64,000 nt of DNA from NCBI RefSeq assembly GCF_020404745.1, contig NZ_JAIZAP010000005.1, positions 124,001-188,000 of the forward strand, read 5' to 3'. The DNA comes from Aquibacillus saliphilus (GTDB taxonomy: Bacteria > Bacillota > Bacilli > Bacillales > Amphibacillaceae). The position numbers and the translations under genes are program-made. This document shows, piece by piece, positions 26,731 through 34,496 of this stretch (position 1 is the first letter of the stretch; every line of letters starts with the position of its first letter). Under the pieces are notes generated by a model, which worked only from the letters and a program-made list of their open reading frames with translations, made no database searches and was not told where the DNA came from.

Positions 26731-27159
26731 ATGAATCCATATGAACAATATATGAAAGAAGTATCACAACCAATGAGAGATGAATTAATCGAAGCAGGAT
26801 TCCAAGAGCTAACAACTACTGAAGATGTTGATCAATTTGCTTCTACTACTGAAGGAAAAGCACTTGTTGTTGTAAACTCAGTTTGTGGATGTGCAGCAGG
26901 CCTTGCAAGACCAGCAGCAAAAGCTTCCTTAAATCATTCAAAAAAACCTGAGAAGTTATTTACTGTATTTGCCGGACAAGATCGTGAAGCAACTGCAAAA
27001 ATGAGGGAATATCTTGAAGGGATTGAACCTTCATCACCATCAATGGCTTTGATGGAAAATGGAAAAGTACTTCACTTTATCCCTCGTGAAGAAATTGAAG
27101 ATCATCAAATCGAAGAAATAGTTGATAACCTTACAAATGCATATGATAAATATCTATAA
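26731..27159 (+). CDS. brxA: Bacilliredoxin BrxA (YphP family)
   Basis: A 142-residue DUF1094 protein with the C-G-C active site (C52, C54) in VVNSVCGCAAGLARPAA and the following VFAGQDREATAKMREYL block. Bacilliredoxins remove bacillithiol from S-bacillithiolated proteins after oxidative stress. The N-terminus MNPYEQYMKEVSQPMRDELIEAGFQEL and the PSSPSMALMENGKVLHFIPREEIE tail are closer to YphP (BrxA) than YqiW (BrxB). RBS AGGAGG. It implies this organism makes bacillithiol. Confidence 0.93.
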   Translation: MNPYEQYMKEVSQPMRDELIEAGFQELTTTEDVDQFASTTEGKALVVVNSVCGCAAGLARPAAKASLNHSKKPEKLFTVFAGQDREATAKMREYLEGIEPSSPSMALMENGKVLHFIPREEIEDHQIEEIVDNLTNAYDKYL

Positions 27160-27168
27160 TGGTTTGAT

Positions 27169-27205
27169 GAAGGGATATTGCTTTAATGCAATATCCCTTC
27201 TTTTA
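27169..27205 (+). terminator. Terminator after brxA
   Basis: GAAGGGATATTGC (27168-27181) and GCAATATCCCTTC (27188-27200) form a 13-bp stem with a 6-nt loop, then TTTTATT. Confidence 0.9.
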
Positions 27206-27463
27206 TTAAGGATTATTTTTCTTCATCTGCTCCTGAGCCATTCTCACCATTTCTTTGACCATATTCCCACCTATATTTCCACCAATCTTACCAGCATCTT
27301 TTGCTTTAATGTTTCCATTATAGCCCTTATTAAGTTGTATTCCTTGGTCTCCCGCAGCCTCATACTTAGCATCTTGTGGATCATTTGTATCAGTAACTCT
27401 CGCTTTTAATTCATCTAATGCCTGTCGTGCCCCAGGTACTAGTATTTTATTTCTTCGTGCCAT
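27206..27463 (-). CDS. Alpha/beta-type small acid-soluble spore protein
   Basis: An 85-residue DNA-binding spore protein. The C-terminal signature KIGGNIGGNMVKEMVRMAQEQM is the conserved SASP block, and PGARQALDELKARVTD is the first helix. The segment KYEAAGDQGIQL corresponds to the germination-protease cleavage region, though the recognised Glu-Ala context differs from the B. subtilis FASE type. Such proteins coat forespore DNA and give UV and heat resistance. Single gene, expected under sigma-G. Confidence 0.88.
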   Translation of the reverse strand: MARRNKILVPGARQALDELKARVTDTNDPQDAKYEAAGDQGIQLNKGYNGNIKAKDAGKIGGNIGGNMVKEMVRMAQEQMKKNNP

Positions 27464-27501
27464 CTGGCAAACCTCTTCTCTTCGCTAAGGTGAAACTTCA
27501 A

Positions 27502-27738
27502 TTAATAACCTTCTCTAGGAATATCTTCGCCCTTCTTACCATTTAACTTGCCATCTTTACCAACAGAATCTATTTTGCCATCAATCGAACCTTCTGTATA
27601 ACCATCAGAAGCCTGCTCATGAGTAATCGCGGTACCTTGTGACAACTGATCAGTACTTTGGTAATCAGAAGGATCATACGTCTTTTCAGCTACTTTATTT
27701 GCATCTTGTTGGCTTACCTTTTTATTATTTTTTGCCAT
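27502..27738 (-). CDS. DUF4025/YozQ-like small protein
   Basis: A 78-residue, highly polar protein (AEKTYDPSDYQSTDQLSQGTAITHEQASDGYTEGSIDGKIDS) resembling the YozQ family of Bacillus. No membrane segment or cysteine. RBS AGGAGG at correct spacing. It lies 38 bp upstream of the SASP gene on the same strand, which suggests a sporulation-linked role. Function unknown. Confidence 0.72.
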   Translation of the reverse strand: MAKNNKKVSQQDANKVAEKTYDPSDYQSTDQLSQGTAITHEQASDGYTEGSIDGKIDSVGKDGKLNGKKGEDIPREGY

Positions 27739-27805
27739 TATTAATCCTCCTTTTTCTTACATATATATGTTTTGTTTAATCGTTTGAAATTATTACTTTG
27801 TTTAT

Positions 27806-28111
27806 CTAGAGATTTTCTGAAATAGTATTAAGTTCTTTTAATAACACATCTACCTCTTCCTCCTTTAAGAGTAAAGGTATTTGGTCATTTACGGTAATTG
27901 TACATGAATCCCCCAATTCACTTTGTCTTGATAAATAATCTTTTAACACACCTATTTGTTTGATTGACAAGGTTGATTCTGTGTCTAATTGTTTAACCTT
28001 CTTTAAATAGAACGAATGATCATCATTTGAATAATTCCCACTAAAAATACTGCCCTCAAATCCGGCCAAATAGCACCACTTCTTTCTTTTATAGTAATGG
28101 TAGTATTTCAT
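27806..28111 (-). CDS. Hypothetical 101-residue protein
   Basis: Not recognised. The N-terminus is rich in aromatic and basic residues (MKYYHYYKRKKWCYLAGFEG) and the C-terminal half is acidic and predicted helical. No signal peptide or clear domain. The ribosome binding site is weak (AACAAAAACA before ATG). It is kept because the reading frame fills the gap between two same-strand genes and no alternative frame is open; it could still be spurious. Confidence 0.5.
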   Translation of the reverse strand: MKYYHYYKRKKWCYLAGFEGSIFSGNYSNDDHSFYLKKVKQLDTESTLSIKQIGVLKDYLSRQSELGDSCTITVNDQIPLLLKEEEVDVLLKELNTISENL

Positions 28112-28193
28112 TGTTTTTGTTAATTATGTAAATCTAAAGTAGTATCTTCTAACTGAAAAATCCATTCAATAATTGAATGGACTTTGCTAATCT

Positions 28194-29147
28194 TCACCTT
28201 GATAATGTACGGTCAATAAAATCTTCTAATCGTTTTTGATATTCTGAAGTTGCTACTTCATATGCCTTGGTATGACCTGCATCTGGAACAATCCAAAATT
28301 CCTTCTCACTGGTAGCAGCAGCAAAAATTTCATGTGCCATTTCAGTTGGTACAAGTTCATCTTTATCACCATGAATGATGAATAATGGTCGTGTATTCTT
28401 TTTTACTTGTTTAATTGCAGAAGCTTCTTTAAAATTGTAGCCAGCTCTTATATCAGTAATCACGCTGGTTATCTGCATAAGTGGAAAAGGTGGTAAGTTG
28501 TAAAGGTGTTTTAACTGATAAACTAATTCATCTTTGACAGAAGTATAACCACTATCGGCAATAATCCCCTTAACCTCAGTTGGTAAATCCTCCCCACTTG
28601 TCATTAAAACTAGGGATGCTCCCATTGAGTTCCCGTGCAAGAAAATAGTATCAGCTTGTCTCTTATCAGTTAATTCATCTATCCAGGATAGATAATCTAA
28701 ACGATCGTGCCAGCCATATCCGATATAATCACCCTGACTTTCACCATGTCCTCTTGCATCAGGCATCAATATATCAAATCCTAGATCATAATAAAATTTA
28801 ACTAAATCACCCATTTGATCATTAAATCCCCTATAACCGTGTGCTAGGATAACCGCTTTTTTAGTCTTTTGACTATTTCTTAGATACTTTGCTTTTAAAA
28901 GTAATCCATCATAGGAAACTTGTTCGATAACTTCAAATTTCTGATTATCATACCAACCCTGCGCTTTTTCTATAATTACCTGATTCTGTTGATTTGAAAA
29001 TACTTCAACCGCTTCTGTACCACTATATAATTCTATTTCTTCACCGCGTTTAACACTTTGGCTATAAAAATAATTTCCAGCTATCAGTAGTCCAGAAGTA
29101 AATAATATAAAAACTAAACTAATTATCAAATAAATCCGCCTCTTCAA
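28194..29147 (-). CDS. Membrane-anchored alpha/beta hydrolase
   Basis: A 317-residue serine hydrolase with an N-terminal transmembrane anchor (about 5-25). The catalytic serine is in HGNSMGA, the acid in HGDKDELVP and the histidine in PDAGHTKA; the oxyanion HGYRG lies near 105. The pattern resembles YqkD of B. subtilis. Active side likely outside the membrane. Substrate unknown. Translation begins at TTG after GAGGTGA. Confidence 0.87.
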   Translation of the reverse strand: MKRRIYLIISLVFILFTSGLLIAGNYFYSQSVKRGEEIELYSGTEAVEVFSNQQNQVIIEKAQGWYDNQKFEVIEQVSYDGLLLKAKYLRNSQKTKKAVILAHGYRGFNDQMGDLVKFYYDLGFDILMPDARGHGESQGDYIGYGWHDRLDYLSWIDELTDKRQADTIFLHGNSMGASLVLMTSGEDLPTEVKGIIADSGYTSVKDELVYQLKHLYNLPPFPLMQITSVITDIRAGYNFKEASAIKQVKKNTRPLFIIHGDKDELVPTEMAHEIFAAATSEKEFWIVPDAGHTKAYEVATSEYQKRLEDFIDRTLSR

Positions 29148-29328
29148 TTTATATCACCTCGGGGATCCTAATCACTCGGGCTATTATCCTACAGACATTA
29201 TAGACTAAATACACAAGTTTAAGGGGTTCATTTAGAATTTTTCCAGAAAATCCAGTGTTAGTTATACATAATTTAGTAGAACAACCACAGGATAAGCTGA
29301 AGCAATTAACTGAAAATAGGTGAGAATC

Positions 29329-30732
29329 ATGGAGCAAAGTTGGCTTTCTATCATTCCATTTCTAATTGTTATACCAATTGCAATGATTACAAAACAAGTT
29401 TTACCGGGATTAATTTTGGGTTTATTAGTTGGATCCTATCTAATTTCTCCTTCTCTAATTGGCGGGATGGAAACAATGCTTGGTTATGTCGTCCAAGCAT
29501 TAATTGATGAAAATAATATTAAAGTGATTGTGTTCCTATATGTATTCTCTGGACTCATCGGGATGATTAAGATGACTGGAGGGGTGAAAGGATTTGTAGA
29601 GAAAGCAGCAGAACGAATAACTACCAAGAGACAAGCATTGCTACTCACTTACGCTTCAACAGTTGGAACCTTTAGCGCTCCCACATTTCGGTTTGTAACG
29701 ATCGCTCCAATAATGAAAGCACTATTAAAAAAGGTCAAAATGTCAACAATGGAATTAGGTTTTGTCATTGAAACAACCGCAACACCAATTATTGTATTAA
29801 TACCTGTAGCAACAGCCTTTGTCGGTTATATGGTCTCAGTTATCCAAGTTTCGACTCAAACAATGGGTGTAACAACAGATCCATATTCTTTGTTCATACA
29901 GAGCATTCCATTTAATTTTTTCGCCTTTGTGATCATACTACTCGGAATATATTTAAGTTTCTTTCATCCCTCACATACAGATGCACCAACGCAAATGGAT
30001 GACGAGGAGGAAGATGATGATTGGCATGACTGTCACCCAGCCGTTTCAAAAGATCTTCCAACAAAACCTTTGAACCTGTTAGTACCGATAATTCTGGTTA
30101 TTTCGCTTACACTCTTTTTGACCTGGTGGGACGGCCATACGGAGGGTTATTCATTTTTCCAAGCCTTTATTAAGGCAGATGTATTAGAAGCTATGGTAGT
30201 CGCATTACTAATTACATTGGTTATCTCGATATTCTTTTACATTATTCAACGATTTAAACTAAATAAATTAATTTCTAGTTTTATTATAGGTGGAAATGAG
30301 TTAATGTCAGTAATCGTCTTATTATCCGTTGTTTGGGGACTTTCTTCTGTCACTGATGATTTAGGTTTTTCAGGATTTGTAACAGCCCATACTGACTGGA
30401 TACCAATCATGTTTATCACGCCTATGTTATTTGTTTTCGGCTCAACTGTATCGTATTTTATCGGTTCAGCTTGGGGAACTTGGGGTATTTTAATGCCACT
30501 AGGATTGTCTCTTGCTAGTGTCGCAGATATATCGTTACCACTAATGATCGGTGCAGTGTTTGCTAGTGGTTCTTTTGGTGCCTTTGCATCACCATTAAGC
30601 GATGACACGAATACATTAGCTAAAATATTGGATTTGACTGTAATGGATTATGCCCGGTTCAAATTAAAACCTGCACTCATCGCAGCTGGGATAACAACTG
30701 TATTATACACTGGAGTCTCCTTTATTTTTTGA
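29329..30732 (+). CDS. NhaC family Na+/H+ antiporter
   Basis: A 467-residue antiporter with about 11-12 transmembrane helices. Recognisable NhaC/SdcS-type blocks are YASTVGTFSAPTFRFVTIAPIMKALL and GSAWGTWGILMPLGLSLA...GAVFASGSFGAFASPLSDDTN. A central acidic, His-containing loop (DDEEEDDDWHDCHPAVS, about 224-241) is cytoplasmic or exposed. ATG 29329 is preferred; the GTG nine bases earlier overlaps the AGGTGAG site. Exchanges Na+ for H+, useful in saline or alkaline habitats; other organic ions are possible substrates. Confidence 0.88.
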   Translation: MEQSWLSIIPFLIVIPIAMITKQVLPGLILGLLVGSYLISPSLIGGMETMLGYVVQALIDENNIKVIVFLYVFSGLIGMIKMTGGVKGFVEKAAERITTKRQALLLTYASTVGTFSAPTFRFVTIAPIMKALLKKVKMSTMELGFVIETTATPIIVLIPVATAFVGYMVSVIQVSTQTMGVTTDPYSLFIQSIPFNFFAFVIILLGIYLSFFHPSHTDAPTQMDDEEEDDDWHDCHPAVSKDLPTKPLNLLVPIILVISLTLFLTWWDGHTEGYSFFQAFIKADVLEAMVVALLITLVISIFFYIIQRFKLNKLISSFIIGGNELMSVIVLLSVVWGLSSVTDDLGFSGFVTAHTDWIPIMFITPMLFVFGSTVSYFIGSAWGTWGILMPLGLSLASVADISLPLMIGAVFASGSFGAFASPLSDDTNTLAKILDLTVMDYARFKLKPALIAAGITTVLYTGVSFIF

Positions 30733-30797
30733 TAACCAAGAATCCCGTGCGAACACGGATTAGCATAGCAGGGAATCGAATTCAGCAAATCAACTAA

Positions 30798-30831
30798 AAA
30801 ATCACGCACTAGGGTGCGTGATTCATTTTTA
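30798..30831. terminator. Bidirectional terminator between nhaC-like and cwlO-like genes
   Basis: AATCACGCAC (30800-30809) pairs with GTGCGTGATT (30814-30823) with A-runs before and T-runs after, serving both converging genes. Confidence 0.88.
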
Positions 30832-30834
30832 TTT

Positions 30835-32094
30835 TTAATTCATTATACGACGAACATGGCCAGTAAATCTCTGCTTCCAGTAGCTATTATTCATGTCTGC
30901 ATAAGCTACTCCAGTAGAACTTTGTGAACCTAAAAATTTGTTTCCACCTACATAGATACCTACATGCCCATTTGTCTTATAAGTATTAAAGAAAACAAGA
31001 TCACCAGGTTTCATTTCGCTAACTGATACTTTTTGTCCTGTTCCGCTGAGTGCACTTGTACTAGCACCTATGTTAATGCCAATTTGAGAAAATGCCCAGC
31101 TAACAAATCCAGAACAATCAAAGTAACCATTGGCAATATCAGAAGAAGATCGACCCGCTCCTAATCTATAGGTAGAATTTCCGAAATATCTACTGCTTGC
31201 GGATATTATTCCGCTTAAATTCCCACTAGTGGCAACTGATTGAGTACTTGTTGGCTTAGAAGCTGAACTACTAGTATTACTTGATGAGTTATTATTTCTT
31301 GATGATTCTTGACTTAACGTTTGTATTTCCGACTGACTTCTTTCAGCTTGCTGTATTCTATTTAAAATAGCTGATTCTTGTGAAGCTAAATTGCTATCTT
31401 CTAGCTGTAAATCTGATTTCAAAGCAATATTTGATTGCCTTTTATCTTGAAGCTCTTCCTTTAATAAATCACTTTGCTCTTTTTGCTCTACTACTAAAAC
31501 CTGCATTCCCTCTAATTCAGTTTTCATATCTGTAAGTTCAGTAAGTTTTTCTTCTACTTTACTTTGTTTCTTTTCTAAAATCTCTTCATCTTGTTGATGC
31601 TCTGATAGAAGATTAGAGTCTGCTTCTACAATTTTAGATACTAATACAACCCGATCAATAAATTCACCAAAGCTTTTCGAATCAAAGATTACTTCTAAAT
31701 AACTAAAGCTTCCACCACTTTTTTGCAAGGCTGCAGCTCGTTGTTTAATTACTTCGAATCTTTTCTCTATTTCTTCTTCTACAACTGCAATTTCATCTTC
31801 TAAAATTGCCACATCTTCTTCCGATTGTAAAATATCATCTTCAGTTTCTTCTAACATGTTTTGATTGTATTCTATCGATTCTTCAAATCGGTCAATTTCT
31901 TCTTGTAAATCGGTAAGTTCAGCCTCTACTGCTTGAATATCCTTATCAGCTTTTTGAATACCTTCTTGAACTTCTGATCTTTCTTGTTTGATACTTTCTA
32001 AATCAGGTTCAGCTTTAACATCAGTTGCTGAAAATAAACTTCCTAACACAACTAATGTCATGGTGTACAGAGCAATCAGCTTTTTATTTAGCAA
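30835..32094 (-). CDS. Secreted NlpC/P60 DL-endopeptidase with coiled coil (CwlO-like)
   Basis: A 419-residue peptidoglycan hydrolase. A signal peptide (1-28, ending VKA) is followed by a long PcsB/CwlO-type coiled coil (about 30-250) and a Ser/Asn linker (about 255-285). The C-terminal NlpC/P60 domain (about 295-419) has its catalytic Cys in FDCSGFVSWAF, and His in GHVGIYVGG. CwlO-type enzymes cut D-Glu-diaminopimelate bonds during growth and are gated by FtsEX. Start codon TTG behind GGGGGA. Confidence 0.88.
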   Translation of the reverse strand: MLNKKLIALYTMTLVVLGSLFSATDVKAEPDLESIKQERSEVQEGIQKADKDIQAVEAELTDLQEEIDRFEESIEYNQNMLEETEDDILQSEEDVAILEDEIAVVEEEIEKRFEVIKQRAAALQKSGGSFSYLEVIFDSKSFGEFIDRVVLVSKIVEADSNLLSEHQQDEEILEKKQSKVEEKLTELTDMKTELEGMQVLVVEQKEQSDLLKEELQDKRQSNIALKSDLQLEDSNLASQESAILNRIQQAERSQSEIQTLSQESSRNNNSSSNTSSSASKPTSTQSVATSGNLSGIISASSRYFGNSTYRLGAGRSSSDIANGYFDCSGFVSWAFSQIGINIGASTSALSGTGQKVSVSEMKPGDLVFFNTYKTNGHVGIYVGGNKFLGSQSSTGVAYADMNNSYWKQRFTGHVRRIMN

Positions 32095-32492
32095 TCTCTT
32101 TCCCCCGCTTTCAACTTATCAATCAATTATGTAAACGTTTTTATATTATTAAGTTTGTTATTCTATTAACTTAAAAAAGATTATCACAGTCCGAATTATA
32201 ACACTTGTAAATGACAGGAATGTAATAGAAGTATTACAATTATATTTCAATCATTAATAATAGAAGATTTTAACGAAAGTCTAGTTATTTAAACAAAGAA
32301 AAAGATCTACCTATGTTGGTAAATCTTCATTTCCACATTTATATAATATTTCTATTATTTAATTTTTTATTACTAGCTTTTCAAAAGCCTTTTTGATCTA
32401 TGTAAAAAATCTAATTACTAGATTATGATAGCTATATTAATAGAAACCAGAGCCAATGGTTACAGGAAATAAAAAAACCACCAATTATGTAT
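32095..32492. other. Intergenic region between the cwlO-like gene and ssrA
   Basis: No protein gene is supported. It holds the cwlO-like leader, an inverted repeat TGTAATA-GAAG-TATTACA at 32221-32238, an imperfect hairpin near 32302-32327 and the tmRNA terminator. Confidence 0.6.
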
Positions 32493-32498
32493 TGGTGG
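32470..32498 (-). terminator. Terminator of tmRNA
   Basis: On the minus strand CCACCAATACATAATTGGTGG forms a hairpin immediately after (and sharing) the CCA 3' end of tmRNA, then TTTTTTT. Confidence 0.88.
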
Positions 32499-32855
32499 AG
32501 ACGGTGGGAATCGAACCCACGTCCAGAGATATCGCCACTCAGGCATCTACGAGTGTAGTTGGTATATTAGTAATTCGCTCGCTTTTTGGCCTGCCAACAG
32601 GCTTCCAAGGAGCTAGTCTGATTAATCTCTTCTATCCATCCTCAGACGGTGGACGATAGCGTATCCCGCTTCATTTGAGACCCTTCATCTACTCACACGG
32701 GCGATGGTAGGAAGGATCCTTTAGTGCTACTTACGCAGCTGCTAAAGAGTAATTTTGTTCTTTGCCAGTTATTATTGGCGTGTAACGTTTTACGAGACGT
32801 AACCTCGACGCGCAACCTGAGCTCAATCTACCCCTGTCGAATCCGTAACGTCCCC
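32493..32855 (-). ncRNA. ssrA: tmRNA (transfer-messenger RNA)
   Basis: A 363-nt tmRNA. The 5' end GGGGACG pairs with CGTCTCC before the encoded CCA 3' end (32493-32495); a T-arm GTGGGTTCGATTCCCAC precedes it. The characteristic 5' region GGATTCGACAGGGG is present. The tag reading frame runs 32766 to 32731 and encodes GKEQNYSLAAA then TAA, with GGC as the likely resume codon. It rescues stalled ribosomes with SmpB, encoded 129 bp upstream. Confidence 0.96.
32731..32766 (-). other. tmRNA proteolysis-tag reading frame
   Basis: GGC-AAA-GAA-CAA-AAT-TAC-TCT-TTA-GCA-GCT-GCG-TAA encodes GKEQNYSLAAA. The Gly-Lys start and Leu-Ala-Ala end fit Bacillus-type tags recognised by ClpXP; the third terminal Ala is unusual. 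Confidence 0.9.
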
Positions 32856-32983
32856 ATATAAAAGGGTACAACGGGAAACAAGAAGGATTAAGCATTCTTG
32901 TATATTAAGTTGTTATTGTCTTTACGACACTATTTATTATAACAGACTAGCAGTATTTTTCAAGTCTTTCTAACTGGTAATAG

Positions 32984-33448
32984 CTACCTCATATTGTCCT
33001 TGATAGCCCGATCGATATCACGTTTTGCTTGTTTTTGCTTCAAATCCTCACGCTTGTCGAATTTCTTCTTACCTTTACCTAATCCTATTAAAATCTTTGC
33101 TACACCATTTTTTATATACATTTTTAAAGGAACTAACGCATAACCTGCCTGTTGTGTTTCCCCGATCAACTTATCAATTTCTTTACGATGAAGGAGCAAC
33201 TTTCTAGTCCGTGTAGGTTCATGGTTAAATTGATTCCCTTGCTCATAAGTCGCTACGTGCATATTATAAAGTAGAGCTTCTCCCCTTTCAATACGGGCAA
33301 AGCTATCCTTCATATTGACTCGACCTGCACGAATCGATTTAATTTCAGTCCCTTTTAATACGAGACCTGCTTCAAATGTTTCTTCAATAAAAAATTCATG
33401 ATTTGCTTTTCTGTTTTGTGCTATGACCTTCCCCTGACCTTTTGGCAT
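32984..33448 (-). CDS. smpB: SsrA-binding protein SmpB
   Basis: A 154-residue SmpB of normal length. It shows [44 protein letters not shown] and the basic tail [28 protein letters not shown] that enters the ribosomal A site. It binds tmRNA and delivers it to stalled ribosomes. RBS GGAGG. Lies directly before ssrA on the same strand, the standard arrangement; separated from rnr by an opposite-strand acetyltransferase gene. Confidence 0.97.
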   Translation of the reverse strand: MPKGQGKVIAQNRKANHEFFIEETFEAGLVLKGTEIKSIRAGRVNMKDSFARIERGEALLYNMHVATYEQGNQFNHEPTRTRKLLLHRKEIDKLIGETQQAGYALVPLKMYIKNGVAKILIGLGKGKKKFDKREDLKQKQAKRDIDRAIKDNMR

Positions 33449-33600
33449 AACCGTTACCTCCTACTTGCTCGTGAGATATATTTTAACAGAAAAAAAGCTT
33501 AAGTTCCAATTTAACTTGTACCTGTGAACTCAAGGGTTAGACAATCGGGCTTCATTTATGAGAGTATTAGTTCAAATTTATTGTTAAAGGGGTATGACAT

Positions 33601-34461
33601 GTGAATCAAGGAATACTACAAATGAGAAAATTAACTGTTGATGACATAGCATTAGTCCAGCAGATGGAAACGAATATAATAGATGATTATATCCTAAGAA
33701 TCTTTCCGGAACTTGTTCAATCACACTCCAATGCAGTATATGGGTTATTTAACCAAACTAACTTAGTTGCTATTGGTGGTTATACTATATTTCCAGGTGG
33801 ATACGCCATGCTCGGAAGATTAAGAAGTGATCAGCGCTATCGATTGAAAGGTTATGGTACTGAAATATTATCTTATATAAAAAAAGAATTGGAAAGAGAC
33901 CCTTCAATAAATTGGATCGGAGCGAACACGAATGATGCTAACATTGCAGCTCGACGTGTAATCGAAAATCTTGGTCTCACAAAAGTAACCAAACTTCATT
34001 CCTTACCGGTTACTAATAAAAATATAATTGGTGGTCGAACAGGTCAAGTTTGGAAAAGGATTGAGACACTAGCAGAAAAGAAAGAACTAATTGGATCAAT
34101 TGAAGCGAATGCATTAGGTGTTTATCCATTTGAGTGTTACTACCCCTTTCCACTAACTATGGAATTGCTAACAGATGAGCATTTAAATCAATCACATTTT
34201 TTCAGGAACTCTTCCAACGACCGGTTTATGGTAATTAAAAATGACCAAAAGCACGAGTGGTTTGCTCAAGTTAAATACTTCTGGAATGACCATTTTGAAC
34301 AACCAGGATTTTGGAACACGGTTTTCGCATATACAGAACAAGAACCTGAAGCTATTAAGGCGTGGATTGATTTTTCACAACAAGGCTTTGACAACATTCC
34401 AACAACAGACGCTTTTGAAATTACTGATGCTTGGATTTTATATGGGAAATGGGTTAACTAA
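33601..34461 (+). CDS. GNAT family N-acetyltransferase
   Basis: A 286-residue protein. Residues about 5-155 form a GNAT fold with the acetyl-CoA motif RLKGYGTEILSYI (R-x-x-G-x-G) and AARRVIENLGL. The C-terminal about 130 residues (from IEANALGVYPFECYYPFPLTMELL) have no domain I recognise and are rich in Trp/Phe. Starts at GTG, 8 nt after AAAGGGG. It lies between rnr and smpB but on the opposite strand, interrupting a conserved gene cluster. Substrate unknown. Confidence 0.78.
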   Translation: MNQGILQMRKLTVDDIALVQQMETNIIDDYILRIFPELVQSHSNAVYGLFNQTNLVAIGGYTIFPGGYAMLGRLRSDQRYRLKGYGTEILSYIKKELERDPSINWIGANTNDANIAARRVIENLGLTKVTKLHSLPVTNKNIIGGRTGQVWKRIETLAEKKELIGSIEANALGVYPFECYYPFPLTMELLTDEHLNQSHFFRNSSNDRFMVIKNDQKHEWFAQVKYFWNDHFEQPGFWNTVFAYTEQEPEAIKAWIDFSQQGFDNIPTTDAFEITDAWILYGKWVN

Positions 34462-34465
34462 AGAA

Positions 34466-34496
34466 AATAGACGTGGACTTATCCACGTCTATTTCT
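34466..34496. terminator. Bidirectional terminator between GNAT gene and rnr
   Basis: AATAGACGTGGA (34466-34477) pairs with TCCACGTCTATT (34482-34493), followed by T-rich sequence. The right arm contains the rnr stop. Confidence 0.85.

Noticed and set aside
30246-30608. 120-residue minus-strand ORF
   Set aside because: Antisense shadow of the NhaC-type antiporter gene.
32302-32327. Independent terminator near 32.3 kb
   Set aside because: Stem is interrupted and no gene ends nearby; the tmRNA already has a stronger terminator.
32456-32659. Plus-strand 67-residue ORF
   Set aside because: It is antisense to the 3' half of tmRNA.
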